Origin: Chryseobacterium piperi
GTDB taxonomy: Bacteria > Bacteroidota > Bacteroidia > Flavobacteriales > Weeksellaceae
Direction of reading: 5' to 3'
Length of the DNA stretch: 64,000 nt
Assembly (NCBI RefSeq): GCF_002285635.2
Contig: NZ_CP023049.2
Location: 2,046,001-2,110,000 of the forward strand
Part shown: piece by piece, positions 35,735 through 45,454 of the stretch
Layout of the letters: each line of letters begins with the position of its first letter
Position numbering within the stretch: position 1 is the first letter of the stretch
The notes under the pieces: generated by a model
The model's input: only the letters and a program-made list of their open reading frames with translations
Database searches by the model: none
What the model was told of the DNA's origin: nothing
Position numbers and translations under genes: made by a program

Positions 35735-35766
35735 AGGGCTTAGGTTTTAGGATAGTCCTAAGCCCT
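35735..35766. repeat. Intergenic inverted repeat of AGGGCTTAGG type
   Basis: 10-bp perfect arms AGGGCTTAGG and CCTAAGCCCT with a 12-nt loop between the polyprenyl synthetase and GSCFA genes. The repeated TTTAGG/CCTAAA units inside suggest a short interspersed element rather than a simple terminator. Confidence 0.6.
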
Positions 35767-35783
35767 AAACCCTATGATCTTAT

Positions 35784-36755
35784 TTAGCTCTCTCTTCTCA
35801 AAAGGTAGTTCGCCAGTTCTATGAAAGGCTTTTTCTTTTCTTCGGGAATGTTTATTTTTTTAAGATAGCTTTGGCCTATTTCGTTATGTTTTTCAATTAA
35901 ACGCAACGCTTTTTCATCTACTTTGGTTCTTCTGAATATTTTCTCAACTCCATATACTTTATCAATATTATCCGTTTTCTTAGAATACCAGTGGTCAAGT
36001 TCTCTTCTTTCTTCATCTGTTGCGTGCTCTCTGGCCATCAAATAAAGAACCGTCTTTTTGTTTTCGTAAATATCTCCGGCATGTTTTTTACCAAACTGAG
36101 CCTGGTCACCGAACACATCCAAATAGTCATCCATAATCTGGAATGCTATTCCGATATGTTTTCCAAAATTAAAGATCGATTTAGCGTCTTTAAAGTTGGC
36201 TTTTGCAATCAATGCTCCAATTTCAAATGAAGAAGCGCTTAATACTCCGGTTTTATACGTGATCATTCTGATATAATCATCGAAAGTTACATCTTCCTGT
36301 GTTTCAAAGTTGATATCATATTGCTGACCTTCACATAGCAAAAGCCCTGTGTGGGTAAAAATCCTGATACATGCTTTGAAAATTTCAGGTTCAAGATCTT
36401 CAAAGAATTTATATGCTTTAAGCAGTAATCCATCTCCTGAAAGAATTCCTACATTAATTCCATGTAACGTATGGATGGTTGGTTTATTTCTACGTAAAGG
36501 AGCTTCATCCATGATATCATCATGAATCAATGTAAAATTATGGAAGAATTCGATCGCTAACGCAGGTTTGATTGCCTGTTTAAGATCTCCACCGAACAAA
36601 TCGCAGGCCATCAAAACCATAATAGGGCGCAGGCGTTTTCCACCGTGCGAGATGATGTAGTTCATCGGTTCATAAAGTTCCGCTGGCTTATCTTTAAAAG
36701 TATATCTGGTAATGGCATCAGCAACGAGCTGTTGGTATTTGTCTAAAAATTCCAT
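35784..36755 (-). CDS. Polyprenyl (trans-isoprenyl) diphosphate synthase
   Basis: 323 residues. First Asp-rich motif LIHDDIMDEAPLRRNKPT, second QIMDDYLDVFGD, and SHGGKRLRPIMVLMACDLFG. It extends isoprenoid chains from IPP, most likely for the menaquinone tail or shorter precursors. Chain length is not assigned. Confidence 0.93.
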   Translation of the reverse strand: MEFLDKYQQLVADAITRYTFKDKPAELYEPMNYIISHGGKRLRPIMVLMACDLFGGDLKQAIKPALAIEFFHNFTLIHDDIMDEAPLRRNKPTIHTLHGINVGILSGDGLLLKAYKFFEDLEPEIFKACIRIFTHTGLLLCEGQQYDINFETQEDVTFDDYIRMITYKTGVLSASSFEIGALIAKANFKDAKSIFNFGKHIGIAFQIMDDYLDVFGDQAQFGKKHAGDIYENKKTVLYLMAREHATDEERRELDHWYSKKTDNIDKVYGVEKIFRRTKVDEKALRLIEKHNEIGQSYLKKINIPEEKKKPFIELANYLLRRES

Positions 36756-36804
36756 AAAATCCTATAATTTCAACAAAAATACAATTTTTCGAGTCTTTAT
36801 AAAA

Positions 36805-36838
36805 CAAAAAACTTTGCCCATTTGGACAAAGTTTTAGT
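36805..36838 (-). terminator. Terminator after the phosphate transporter gene
   Basis: Stem AAAACTTTG/CAAAGTTTT at 36808-36835 with an inner CC/GG pair next to one mismatch. T-rich on the minus strand, about 20 bp past the transporter stop. Confidence 0.78.
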
Positions 36839-36858
36839 ATTGTTATTAAATTTCTATT

Positions 36859-38001
36859 TTAAGAAAAGCATACAACCAAAAGGTAAGTAATTCCTGCCAC
36901 AATTGCAGAGATCGGAATCGTTAACACCCAAGCCCAAAGTAAGCTTACTGTTATTCCCCATCTCACTGCGGAAACTCTCTTCGTCAAACCAACCCCTATA
37001 ATAGATCCTGTAATGGTATGAGTAGTAGATACTGGAATACCAAAGTGGTCTGTAATGAATAAGGTAATTGCACCTGCTGTTTCAGCACTTACCCCTTCTA
37101 GCGGAGTTACCTTTGTAATTTTAGTTCCCATTGTCTTGATGATCTTCCAACCTCCACTCATGGTACCTAAACCGATCGCTAAGAAAGATACTAAAGGAAC
37201 CCATAAATAATGTTGTGCAAAATAATCAAAACGACCTGCAGAAGGAATATTAAGATAAACCGGATCACGCAGAACCTCCACATGGTAGTAGATCAATGCT
37301 GCACCGATAATACCCATTACTTTTTGTGCATCGTTCAAACCATGTCCTAAACTAAATAAAGCTGAGGATACAAGTTGTAATCTTTTAAAAGATTTATCTG
37401 CTTTATGTGGGTTTGATTTTTTATAAAGGTGAACAATAATTAATGTAATGATAATCGAGATCACCATCCCTATAATTGGCGCCATGAAAATAAATAGGAA
37501 AATAGGAATCACCTTATCAAATTTCACCACACTTTGTGTCGTAACCTGATGAAAAGCAAGCTTAAAGGTTTCAAACGTTCCTAAGTTAGGCTGTTCTGCG
37601 ACCACATTATGATAGTCCATCATAAAAGCATGCATCAATGCAGCTCCTAAGAATCCACCAATCAGCGTATGTGATGACGAAGAAGGGATACCAAACCACC
37701 AGGTCAAAAGATTCCAGGCGATAGCCGCTATAAGCCCTGAAAATATTACTTCTAATGTAATAAAGTTCTCATTGACCGTTTTAGCTATGGTATTACCAAT
37801 TTTAAATTCTCCAATAATGTACGCAGCAATAAAAAATGCAGCAAAGTTCCAGAGTGCAGCCCAAAGTACAGCCTGAAACGGAGTTAAAACTTTTGTAGAA
37901 ACAATTGTTGCAATTGAGTTGGCCGCATCATGAAAACCATTAATATAATCGAAGATTAAAGCTAAAGCAATAATAACCGTAAGTAAAATCGGAAATTCCA
38001 T
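36859..38001 (-). CDS. Inorganic phosphate transporter, PiT family
   Basis: 380 residues with about ten membrane helices. Two PiT signatures are present: DYINGFHDAANSIATIVSTKVLTP near residue 18 (read as segments GFHDAANSIAT), and the C-terminal ITDHFGIPVSTTHTITG. A mid-protein GHGLNDAQKVMGII is also typical. A Pi/cation symporter. It follows the DUF47 gene by 16 bp, a classic pair. Confidence 0.95.
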   Translation of the reverse strand: MEFPILLTVIIALALIFDYINGFHDAANSIATIVSTKVLTPFQAVLWAALWNFAAFFIAAYIIGEFKIGNTIAKTVNENFITLEVIFSGLIAAIAWNLLTWWFGIPSSSSHTLIGGFLGAALMHAFMMDYHNVVAEQPNLGTFETFKLAFHQVTTQSVVKFDKVIPIFLFIFMAPIIGMVISIIITLIIVHLYKKSNPHKADKSFKRLQLVSSALFSLGHGLNDAQKVMGIIGAALIYYHVEVLRDPVYLNIPSAGRFDYFAQHYLWVPLVSFLAIGLGTMSGGWKIIKTMGTKITKVTPLEGVSAETAGAITLFITDHFGIPVSTTHTITGSIIGVGLTKRVSAVRWGITVSLLWAWVLTIPISAIVAGITYLLVVCFS

Positions 38002-38017
38002 TTTTTTGTTATATTGT

Positions 38018-38686
38018 TTACGCGTATTTAATCATGATGTTCTCAATCGTATTGGCAACATCTTCTGCTTTATCGGTTACTATTTCAAGGTAATTAAGTA
38101 CGGATGAAACTTTGATAATATTGATTGCATCATTCGTCTCAAACAATTCTACCATAGAATTGGAAAGCAAATCATCAGCAATATTTTCAATTGAGTTCAC
38201 TTTAATACAAGCTTCTTTTACCTGATCCATGTTTTTAAAACCTTTCAGGTTCTTCATAGCATTCTGAATCTCCAGACATGCTTTGTGGATCAATAGTGAG
38301 AAATCTGCATAAGCCTTCATCAAAGGCGATTTGTATAAGAAAATATATTTTGTAGATGCGTAGATATAATCTGCGATATCATCTAATCCTGTAGCTAAAG
38401 TGTGGATATCTTCACGATCAAATGGAGTAATGAAGTTTTTTCCAAGTTCTACAAAGATTTCGTGAGTAAGCTCATCATTCTTATGCTCATAATCACTCAT
38501 TTTCTTCAACATAGTATCATCATTCACATCAAAATCCTTGATTCCGTTGTTGAATTCCTCAGACATTGCAACCAGGTTTTCAGTTACCTTTTCAAAAAGT
38601 ACGAAGAAAATTTTATCTTTTGGCTGAAAAGCGTGGAAAATATTACCAATTCCCATTTTTAAGTATTTATATAATTTCGTCTGCAA
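38018..38686 (-). CDS. DUF47 / PhoU-like phosphate transport regulator
   Basis: 222 residues, all-helical. Features include FFVLFEKVTENLVAMSEEFN, the ExxxD repeats EHKNDELTHEIF and NSIENIADDLL, and RE-D metal-binding positions. It acts with PiT in phosphate uptake, probably by controlling transporter activity. Confidence 0.92.
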   Translation of the reverse strand: MQTKLYKYLKMGIGNIFHAFQPKDKIFFVLFEKVTENLVAMSEEFNNGIKDFDVNDDTMLKKMSDYEHKNDELTHEIFVELGKNFITPFDREDIHTLATGLDDIADYIYASTKYIFLYKSPLMKAYADFSLLIHKACLEIQNAMKNLKGFKNMDQVKEACIKVNSIENIADDLLSNSMVELFETNDAINIIKVSSVLNYLEIVTDKAEDVANTIENIMIKYA

Positions 38687-38767
38687 ATTTCCTAAAAAAG
38701 CACCTTACCTGAAAAGATCTAACGTTAAGTTTTGTTAACATTGGTTTAAGTACTGATTATCAAACAA

Positions 38768-38793
38768 AAAAACCGGCATTAATGCCGGTTTTA
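38768..38793 (-). terminator. Terminator of the DeaD-like helicase gene
   Basis: A perfect palindrome AAACCGGCAT/ATGCCGGTTT with a 2-nt centre at 38770-38791. Confidence 0.88.
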
Positions 38794-38811
38794 TATGATT
38801 TGAAATGAGTT

Positions 38812-40500
38812 TTAATTAGCCTCTTCAGCTCTCATATCTTTTCCTTTAAACTTCATTGAAGAAATATTACTTAAAAGGTCTCCCTTAAATGATTTTTCTA
38901 CTTCAAAGAATGAAAATTTCTCTAAAATTTCGATATCTCCAATTTCAGCTCTTTTTTTGCTTTTTCCAGCAGTCGCTTTATTGATAATTTCTAAAACATC
39001 GAGTTTTTTTAATTGGTCTTTTTTACCCAGGTTGAAGAAGAATCTTACCATATTCTCGTTCTTCTTTCTAGGCTTTCCACCACGCTCTCTTCCTCTGTCT
39101 CCTCCTCTATCGCGGTCTCTTCCTCTGTCTCTGTCACGACCTCTGTCTCTTCTGGAATAGTCATCATCTCTGTTGTTGAATTTCTGCTCAACAAGATCAT
39201 GCTTATCTTTGTAGAATAATGCAAGGTCTTTCAACTGGAACTGTAACAACTTGTGAACTAATTCTTCTTTAGTGAAGTTACTTAGATCAGGAATTAAGCT
39301 GTCATCAAATTCAAATAAATCTTCGTGTTCTGTAAATAATTTTTCAAAAACACCACCAACCTGAGCTTTAATGATTTCATCTCCCGTTGGGATTATCTTT
39401 TCATTAATTTCAATTTTGGTTGCAGATTTTATTTGTTTTAGTTTTCTGCTTTCTTCAGGCTTGATTAAAGACATTGAGATTCCGTCTTTTCCTGCTCTAC
39501 CTGTTCTACCACTTCTGTGAACAAATACTTCAGGATCATCAGGTAATGAATAGTGGATAACGTGCGTAAGAGAGTTTACATCTAAACCTCTTGCAGCCAC
39601 ATCCGTCGCTACCAAAATATCGATATTCTTCAATCTGAATTTCTTCATTACAGTATCTCTCTGCGCTTGAGAAAGATCTCCGTGAAGAGCATCAGCCGCA
39701 TATCCGTTCTGCATTAAGAAATCTGCTACTTCCTGAGTTTCCATTCTCGTTCTACAGAAAATAATGGAATATTGATTAGGGTTAGCATCAATTAGTCTCT
39801 TAAGAGCTTCTTTTTTGTTACGGTATCCTACAACATAGTATTCATGTTTAATGTTCTTTTTAACTTCGTTAATAGAACCTACCGAAATACGATGTGGATT
39901 GGTAAGATAATTTTTAGAAATTCTTTCCACTTCTTTACTCATCGTTGCCGAGAATAAGAATGTTTGTTTTGTTTCAGGAGTTTCACTTAAAATTGTTTCC
40001 AATTCGTCTTTGAAACCCATTGAAAGCATTTCATCGGCTTCGTCTAAAACCAACCAATGAATAGCAGAAAAGTCAAGAGCTTTTCTATTAATTAAATCAA
40101 TTACTCTTCCCGGAGTTCCCACAATAATCTGTGGTTTGTCCTTTAAAGAACGAATCTGATCCATAATACTGCTACCACCGTAAACTGCTGTAGTTTTGAT
40201 GTTTTGCATGTATTTAGAGTAATTTTTTATGTCTTTAGAAATCTGAAGACATAATTCTCGTGTCGGACAAAGCACCAATAATTGGATTTTGCGACTCGTA
40301 TCGTCAATCATATCCAAAATCGGAAGCGAAAACGCTGCAGTTTTGCCTGTCCCAGTCTGCGCAAGTGCGATCAAGTCGCGTATATCTGAAAGAATAAAAG
40401 GGATAGTCTGTTTTTGGATTTCTGTCGGGCTTTCATAACCCATTTCGCCAATTGCCTTAAGGATGTCAGGACTTAAATTGGTCTCCGTAAATAAATTCAT
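38812..40500 (-). CDS. DEAD-box RNA helicase, DeaD/CsdA-like
   Basis: 562 residues. Motifs are [47 protein letters not shown] and HRSGRTGRAG. An Arg/Asp/Gly-rich linker lies near residues 445-475, built from RDRGRD-like units. A DbpA-like RNA-binding domain ends the protein (MVRFFFNLGKKDQLKKLDVLEIINK). The linker probably binds RNA nonspecifically. Second DEAD-box gene in the window; the tails differ, so they are not a recent duplication. Confidence 0.94.
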   Translation of the reverse strand: MNLFTETNLSPDILKAIGEMGYESPTEIQKQTIPFILSDIRDLIALAQTGTGKTAAFSLPILDMIDDTSRKIQLLVLCPTRELCLQISKDIKNYSKYMQNIKTTAVYGGSSIMDQIRSLKDKPQIIVGTPGRVIDLINRKALDFSAIHWLVLDEADEMLSMGFKDELETILSETPETKQTFLFSATMSKEVERISKNYLTNPHRISVGSINEVKKNIKHEYYVVGYRNKKEALKRLIDANPNQYSIIFCRTRMETQEVADFLMQNGYAADALHGDLSQAQRDTVMKKFRLKNIDILVATDVAARGLDVNSLTHVIHYSLPDDPEVFVHRSGRTGRAGKDGISMSLIKPEESRKLKQIKSATKIEINEKIIPTGDEIIKAQVGGVFEKLFTEHEDLFEFDDSLIPDLSNFTKEELVHKLLQFQLKDLALFYKDKHDLVEQKFNNRDDDYSRRDRGRDRDRGRDRDRGGDRGRERGGKPRKKNENMVRFFFNLGKKDQLKKLDVLEIINKATAGKSKKRAEIGDIEILEKFSFFEVEKSFKGDLLSNISSMKFKGKDMRAEEAN

Positions 40501-40520
40501 TAAATATTTTAAAATTTTTG

Positions 40521-40528
40521 CAAAGATA
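40521..40528 (-). promoter_or_regulatory. -7 box of the DeaD-like gene
   Basis: TATCTTTG on the minus strand, 20 bp upstream of the start codon. No clear TTTG partner. Confidence 0.45.
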
Positions 40529-40724
40529 CAATTAATATTTGACTTTATTTTGAATAAAGTATTAAATAACGAATCTTAATTTCAGAATACTTTAATATTT
40601 TTTAATTTTAAAAAATTAAACGCAAAAAATCAACCATTAAGTTAAAAAACTATTAAACATTATTTTTTTTATTAAATTGGATTGATTTTTTCTTGAGTAT
40701 TAATGAATTTTCAAAAATAAAACC

Positions 40725-42035
40725 ATGAAACATAAATTTTTCTTTTTGATATTCTTTTTCAAAACGCTCATTATTTTTGCACAAACATTTACTTACCCCA
40801 CTAGTTGGACCTTGGAAAATTGTATTGAATATGCAAAAGAAAATAACATTTCTATCAATTCCATGCGACTTTCCAAGACTTCTGCCCAACAGGATTTATT
40901 ACAGGCAAAAGACGCAAAATATCCCAATCTGAGCGGATCCGTTTCTCAAGGACTTTTTGCAGCCAATGGTTTGAATGGTCTTCATTTTAATAGTACTCCT
41001 TCTCAAAATATTAGCGCCAATTCTTCTATGATATTGTATCACGCCAACTACATTAAAAACAACGAGGTTTCGAAAGATTTTCTGGTACAAATGGCAGACC
41101 TTTCCGTAAAAGAAGCTGAAAATAACATTACCCTAAATATCACGCAGGCTTATCTGAACATTTTAATGTCACAGGAAAACATTATTTCTTTCCAAAATGT
41201 CTTAAAAACTACCCAAACACAACTAAAGCAAGGAAGCCAATTCTATACAGCCGGAAATATTTCCAAATTGAATTATTTACAGATCCAGGCTCAGGTGGCC
41301 CAGGATGAATACAATCTGGTTTCTGCTCAGAATAATCTCAGAACCAATATTGTTAATTTAAAACAACTCCTGCAGCTCCCATCAGCCTACGACTTCCAAA
41401 TTGTAAAACCGGACAGTATTGTGGTTGATGAGAATTTAAAACCTTTACAGGATGTTCAGAGTTCGGCACAAAATCATCGACCTGAAGTGAAATATGGCGA
41501 ACTCAATCTGGAAAACTCCAATACTAATTTAAAAATGACCCGCGCTTCCATACAACCTACCTTAAGCCTCGTTGGAAGTGTTTCTACCAATTATTCTAAT
41601 GGAAACGGTAATTATTTTAATCAGCTGGGAAATAATTTTTACCTGCCTATAGGATTAAGCCTGGGAATTCCCATCTACAATAACAGAATTTATAAAACTG
41701 AAATAGAAAAGTCAAAAATCGCTATTCAGCAGGCCGACCTGGATTTACAAAATACAAAAACAATACTCAATCAGCAGATCGAACAGTCTTACATTAATTT
41801 ACAAAACTCGATTGCTCAATATGAATCTGCGTTAAAGCAAATGAATATCAGTAAAGAAAGCTATGATATTGTAAATGCCCAGATGAAAATAGGAAGTATC
41901 GATTATGTACAGCTTCAGCAACAGAGATTATTATATATTCAAGCAATTCAAAATTATCTGCAGGCGAAATATTCTGCGGTACTCAATAAACACATTTATG
42001 AATTTTACGAAGGCAACCCTATAACTATGAAATAA
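40725..42035 (+). CDS. TolC-family outer membrane efflux protein
   Basis: 436 residues. Signal peptide ending IIFAQ, then TSWTLENCIEYAKENN. Two repeated coiled-coil halves have QAYLNILMSQENI and GSQFYTAGNISKLNYLQIQAQVAQDEYN. The second-half barrel region is LGIPIYNNR. First gene of a tripartite efflux operon: the adaptor gene begins 2 bp after its stop. Confidence 0.93.
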   Translation: MKHKFFFLIFFFKTLIIFAQTFTYPTSWTLENCIEYAKENNISINSMRLSKTSAQQDLLQAKDAKYPNLSGSVSQGLFAANGLNGLHFNSTPSQNISANSSMILYHANYIKNNEVSKDFLVQMADLSVKEAENNITLNITQAYLNILMSQENIISFQNVLKTTQTQLKQGSQFYTAGNISKLNYLQIQAQVAQDEYNLVSAQNNLRTNIVNLKQLLQLPSAYDFQIVKPDSIVVDENLKPLQDVQSSAQNHRPEVKYGELNLENSNTNLKMTRASIQPTLSLVGSVSTNYSNGNGNYFNQLGNNFYLPIGLSLGIPIYNNRIYKTEIEKSKIAIQQADLDLQNTKTILNQQIEQSYINLQNSIAQYESALKQMNISKESYDIVNAQMKIGSIDYVQLQQQRLLYIQAIQNYLQAKYSAVLNKHIYEFYEGNPITMK

Positions 42036-42037
42036 CT

Positions 42038-43297
42038 ATGAAAGCAAAAAATAAAAAATGGCTCATATGGCTTATCGGTGGTATTATTGTTGTCGGAGGG
42101 ATCTGGTATTTCTTTCTCAAAGAAGAGGAAGTTAAAATACGACTGGAAACCGTAAAGCCTGAAATGGGTGAAATTTCAAATTCCATCACTGCTACCGGAA
42201 CGATTCAACCCGTAGATACTGTAGCAGTAGGAACACAGGTTTCCGGAATTATTAAAAACCTTTATGTTGATTTTAACTCACAGGTAAAGAAAGGGCAGCT
42301 TCTGGCTACTCTAGACCCAGAGTTACTCCATGACCAGGTATTACAGATTAATGCTAATTTACAAAATGCTAAAAGCAATTTAGCGTATAATGCCACCAAC
42401 TTCCACAGACAATCCCAACTTTATGAAGTTGGAGCTATAAGCAAAGCTGATTACGACAACTTTCTGAATCAATATGATGCTGCAAAAGCACAGGTAAATT
42501 CTGTTAATGCCCAGCTTGCTGCAGCCAATAAGAATCTTTCACTGACGAATATTTATTCTCCAATCGACGGAACCGTCCTCAACAGAAATGTAAGTGAAGG
42601 GCAAACTGTTGCTTCCAGCTTCAGCACGCCTACTCTTTTCAGTATTGCCAAAGACCTTACGAAAATGCAGGTTCGCGCTTCTGTTGATGAAGCCGATATA
42701 GGAAACGTGAAAGTCGGACAAAAAGCAACCTTTACAGTGGATGCCTTTCCCGATGAGATTTTCAATGGTCAGGTTTCAGATGTACGTCTGCATCCTACTG
42801 TTTCTTCGAATGTGGTTAACTACACTACCATAATCAATGCTGATAACTCGAGCTTGAAATTAAAGCCCGGAATGACAGCCAATATTACGATCTATACGAA
42901 TGTTTTGGAAAATGTAATGAAAATCCCGGTAGCAGCAACCAGTTTCTGGCCTGACAGTCTCGTCATGAAAAACTACAAAATCAACTCTCCTTTTGCAAAT
43001 GGCAAAAAAGGAGGAAACAGAAAAAGGAAAAGCCCACTTCCAAACGCAAATAAAAATGAAGCCGGGGTCTGGATTATCGGAAAAGACAGCATCATTTCCC
43101 GAAAAAAGATTAAAACAGGAATGGATAATGATACTGAAATGCAAGTTGTCTCAGGATTAAGCCTTAATGACAATATCATTACAGGATATAAAAGCCTGAG
43201 CAAAAAAGCCTCAGGAAGCACCGCAAAAAGCCCATTCTTACCTCAAAGATCAAGAGGTGGCAACAGCGGTAAAGGTGGAGGTAGCGGACCAAGATAA
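42038..43297 (+). CDS. Periplasmic adaptor, MacA/HlyD family
   Basis: 419 residues. N-terminal membrane anchor LIWLIGGIIVVGGIWYFFL. A lipoyl/barrel-sandwich region has TGTIQPVDTVAVGTQVSGII, then a coiled coil at about 95-155. Beta-barrel segments follow (DEADIGNVKVGQKATF and LKPGMTANITI). A Lys/Arg/Gly-rich insert (NGKKGGNRKRKSPLP) and a Gly/Ser tail are unusual for MacA. It links TolC to the inner-membrane MacB-type transporter. Confidence 0.92.
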   Translation: MKAKNKKWLIWLIGGIIVVGGIWYFFLKEEEVKIRLETVKPEMGEISNSITATGTIQPVDTVAVGTQVSGIIKNLYVDFNSQVKKGQLLATLDPELLHDQVLQINANLQNAKSNLAYNATNFHRQSQLYEVGAISKADYDNFLNQYDAAKAQVNSVNAQLAAANKNLSLTNIYSPIDGTVLNRNVSEGQTVASSFSTPTLFSIAKDLTKMQVRASVDEADIGNVKVGQKATFTVDAFPDEIFNGQVSDVRLHPTVSSNVVNYTTIINADNSSLKLKPGMTANITIYTNVLENVMKIPVAATSFWPDSLVMKNYKINSPFANGKKGGNRKRKSPLPNANKNEAGVWIIGKDSIISRKKIKTGMDNDTEMQVVSGLSLNDNIITGYKSLSKKASGSTAKSPFLPQRSRGGNSGKGGGSGPR

Positions 43298-43319
43298 ATT
43301 TTTAATAAAAAGCAATACC

Positions 43320-44069
43320 ATGGCTGAAAAAATTCTGGAGATCATCGATCTGAAACGAGATTTTAAAATGGGCGAAGAAACCGTACACGCTTTAAAAGGA
43401 GTCACTTTTTCTGTAGAACGGGGTGAATTCGTAACCATTATGGGAAGCAGTGGATCAGGAAAGTCAACACTGCTCAATATTCTAGGATGTCTTGATAAAC
43501 CCACCAGTGGTGATTATATCCTCGATGGTGTTAATATCAAAAATTTGAGCCGGGACGAACTCGCTGTATTAAGAAATCAGAAAATCGGATTTGTTTTTCA
43601 GTCTTATAACCTTTTACCGCGCACCACTGCTAAAGAAAATGTAGAATTACCTCTTCTCTATAATTCAAAGGTTTCTACAGAAGAACGTCATAACCGAGCT
43701 ATTAAAGCACTTGCTGCCGTAAAACTGGAAAGCAGAATTGACCACCTTCCTAATCAGATGTCTGGAGGTCAGCAACAGAGGGTTGCTATTGCCAGAGCGC
43801 TTGTCAATGAACCGGTCATGGTCTTAGCCGACGAAGCAACAGGAAACCTCGATACACGGACTTCGTATGAAATTATGGCGCTAATGCAGGACTTACATCA
43901 ACAAGGAAGAACTATCGTTTTTGTTACCCATGAACCAGACATCGCCACTTTCAGTAGCAGAACCGTGACCCTGAGGGATGGCAAAGTAATTAAAGATGTT
44001 AATAACGAACATATAAAATCTGCTAAAGAAGCTTTGGAATTTCTTCCGGTCAATGATGATTATAAATAA
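43320..44069 (+). CDS. ABC transporter ATPase, MacB/LolD type
   Basis: 249 residues from the ATG at 43320. An upstream in-frame ATG at 43257 lies inside the adaptor gene and adds 21 non-conserved residues, so I reject it. Walker A is GSSGSGKST, signature MSGGQQQR, Walker B VLADEATGNLD, and the switch His is in VFVTHEPD. Supplies energy to the permease that follows 23 bp later. Confidence 0.94.
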   Translation: MAEKILEIIDLKRDFKMGEETVHALKGVTFSVERGEFVTIMGSSGSGKSTLLNILGCLDKPTSGDYILDGVNIKNLSRDELAVLRNQKIGFVFQSYNLLPRTTAKENVELPLLYNSKVSTEERHNRAIKALAAVKLESRIDHLPNQMSGGQQQRVAIARALVNEPVMVLADEATGNLDTRTSYEIMALMQDLHQQGRTIVFVTHEPDIATFSSRTVTLRDGKVIKDVNNEHIKSAKEALEFLPVNDDYK

Positions 44070-44092
44070 TATGAACCTCAAAAAGAAATGAA

Positions 44093-45322
44093 ATGAATGT
44101 CTCCAATCTTTTCCGAATTGCCTGGCGAGCACTTTTAAGAAACAAGCTTCGTGCATTCCTTACTATGCTTGGAATAATCATAGGAGTGGCCTCTGTTATC
44201 GCTATGACTGCCATAGGTGAAGGTTCAAAGAAAAGCATCAGTGATCAGCTTTCATCCATGGGCTCCAATATGATTACAATTCGCCCGTCCAGTAATATCA
44301 ATGTTTCCGGAGGAGCCAGAATCGGTGCTTCAGGATTGCAGACTTTAAAGCCCCAGGATGCCGAGGCAATCTCAAAAGGTGCTCCTGATGTTTCTTATGT
44401 TTCCCCTGCCGTTCAAACCAACGGACAATCTATCAATGGACCCAACAACTGGCCTACTCAGCTTCAGGGTGTCAATGTAGATTATTTCAGTATCCGGGAC
44501 TGGGCTGTTACGGACGGAAGCCTGTTTACTACAAAAGATGTCACTTCTTCCAATAAAGTATGTCTCCTCGGCCAGACTGTTATCACCAATTTATTTCCCA
44601 ACGGAGAAGAGCCTGTTGGCAGCATCATCCGCTTCAACAAAGTACCCATGAAGGTAATTGGTGTTTTAGCTCCCAAGGGATCTAATGCTTTTGGACAAGA
44701 TCAGGATGATGTTATTATCGCTCCTTTTAACACCGTTCAAAGAAGGTTTTTAGGTATTACCTATGTACAGACGATTTACGCTTCATCCACTAATGAAAAT
44801 ACTTCACAAAAAGCGACAGATGAAGTTTCCGAAATATTAAGAAAACAGCATAAACTCTCTGCTGACGGAAATAATGACGATTTTTCCGTTAGAACTCAGG
44901 CTGAACTGATCTCTACAATGAGTTCTACAAGCCAACTGCTTACGGTATTATTATCAGCTATTGCAGGAATTTCATTAGTAGTTGGAGGAATCGGCATCAT
45001 GAATATCATGTACGTTTCAGTTACAGAGAGAACAAAGGAAATCGGCTTAAGAATGTCTATTGGGGCGAGAGGGAAAGATATTTTATATCAGTTTCTCATT
45101 GAAGCTATCCTTATCAGTATTACAGGAGGAATCATAGGTGTAATTTTAGGCGTACTGACTTCTAAGCTGGTTACTCAGTTTTTATCATGGCCTACTTACA
45201 TTACCGAATCCTCAATCATTATTTCATTTATTGTCTGTGCTATAACAGGGGTGTTTTTCGGGTATTATCCTGCCCTTAAGGCTTCAAAACTTGATCCTAT
45301 TGAAGCTTTGAGATACGAATAG
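44093..45322 (+). CDS. ABC transporter permease, MacB type
   Basis: 409 residues. An N-terminal helix with RAFLTMLGIIIGVASVIAM, a periplasmic MacB core domain (about 50-270), then three helices in the FtsX-like half with GGIGIMNIMYVSV and TERTKEIGLRMSIGA. The last gene of the efflux operon; probable export of a peptide, siderophore or drug. No regulator is adjacent, so the substrate is unknown. Confidence 0.94.
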   Translation: MNVSNLFRIAWRALLRNKLRAFLTMLGIIIGVASVIAMTAIGEGSKKSISDQLSSMGSNMITIRPSSNINVSGGARIGASGLQTLKPQDAEAISKGAPDVSYVSPAVQTNGQSINGPNNWPTQLQGVNVDYFSIRDWAVTDGSLFTTKDVTSSNKVCLLGQTVITNLFPNGEEPVGSIIRFNKVPMKVIGVLAPKGSNAFGQDQDDVIIAPFNTVQRRFLGITYVQTIYASSTNENTSQKATDEVSEILRKQHKLSADGNNDDFSVRTQAELISTMSSTSQLLTVLLSAIAGISLVVGGIGIMNIMYVSVTERTKEIGLRMSIGARGKDILYQFLIEAILISITGGIIGVILGVLTSKLVTQFLSWPTYITESSIIISFIVCAITGVFFGYYPALKASKLDPIEALRYE

Positions 45323-45454
45323 TCTTCGTTTATCTGTCATTAATACTTATATCTTCAATCTAAAATAAGGAATGTCTTTTTGATTCATGATCCAAAAGCT
45401 TATGTGTGATGAATATGTGAATAGATTTAATTAAATTTGATTAAAAATAAAAAA

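Noticed and set aside
43257..43319. 21-residue extension of the MacB-type ATPase
   Set aside because: It lies inside the adaptor gene and has no conservation.
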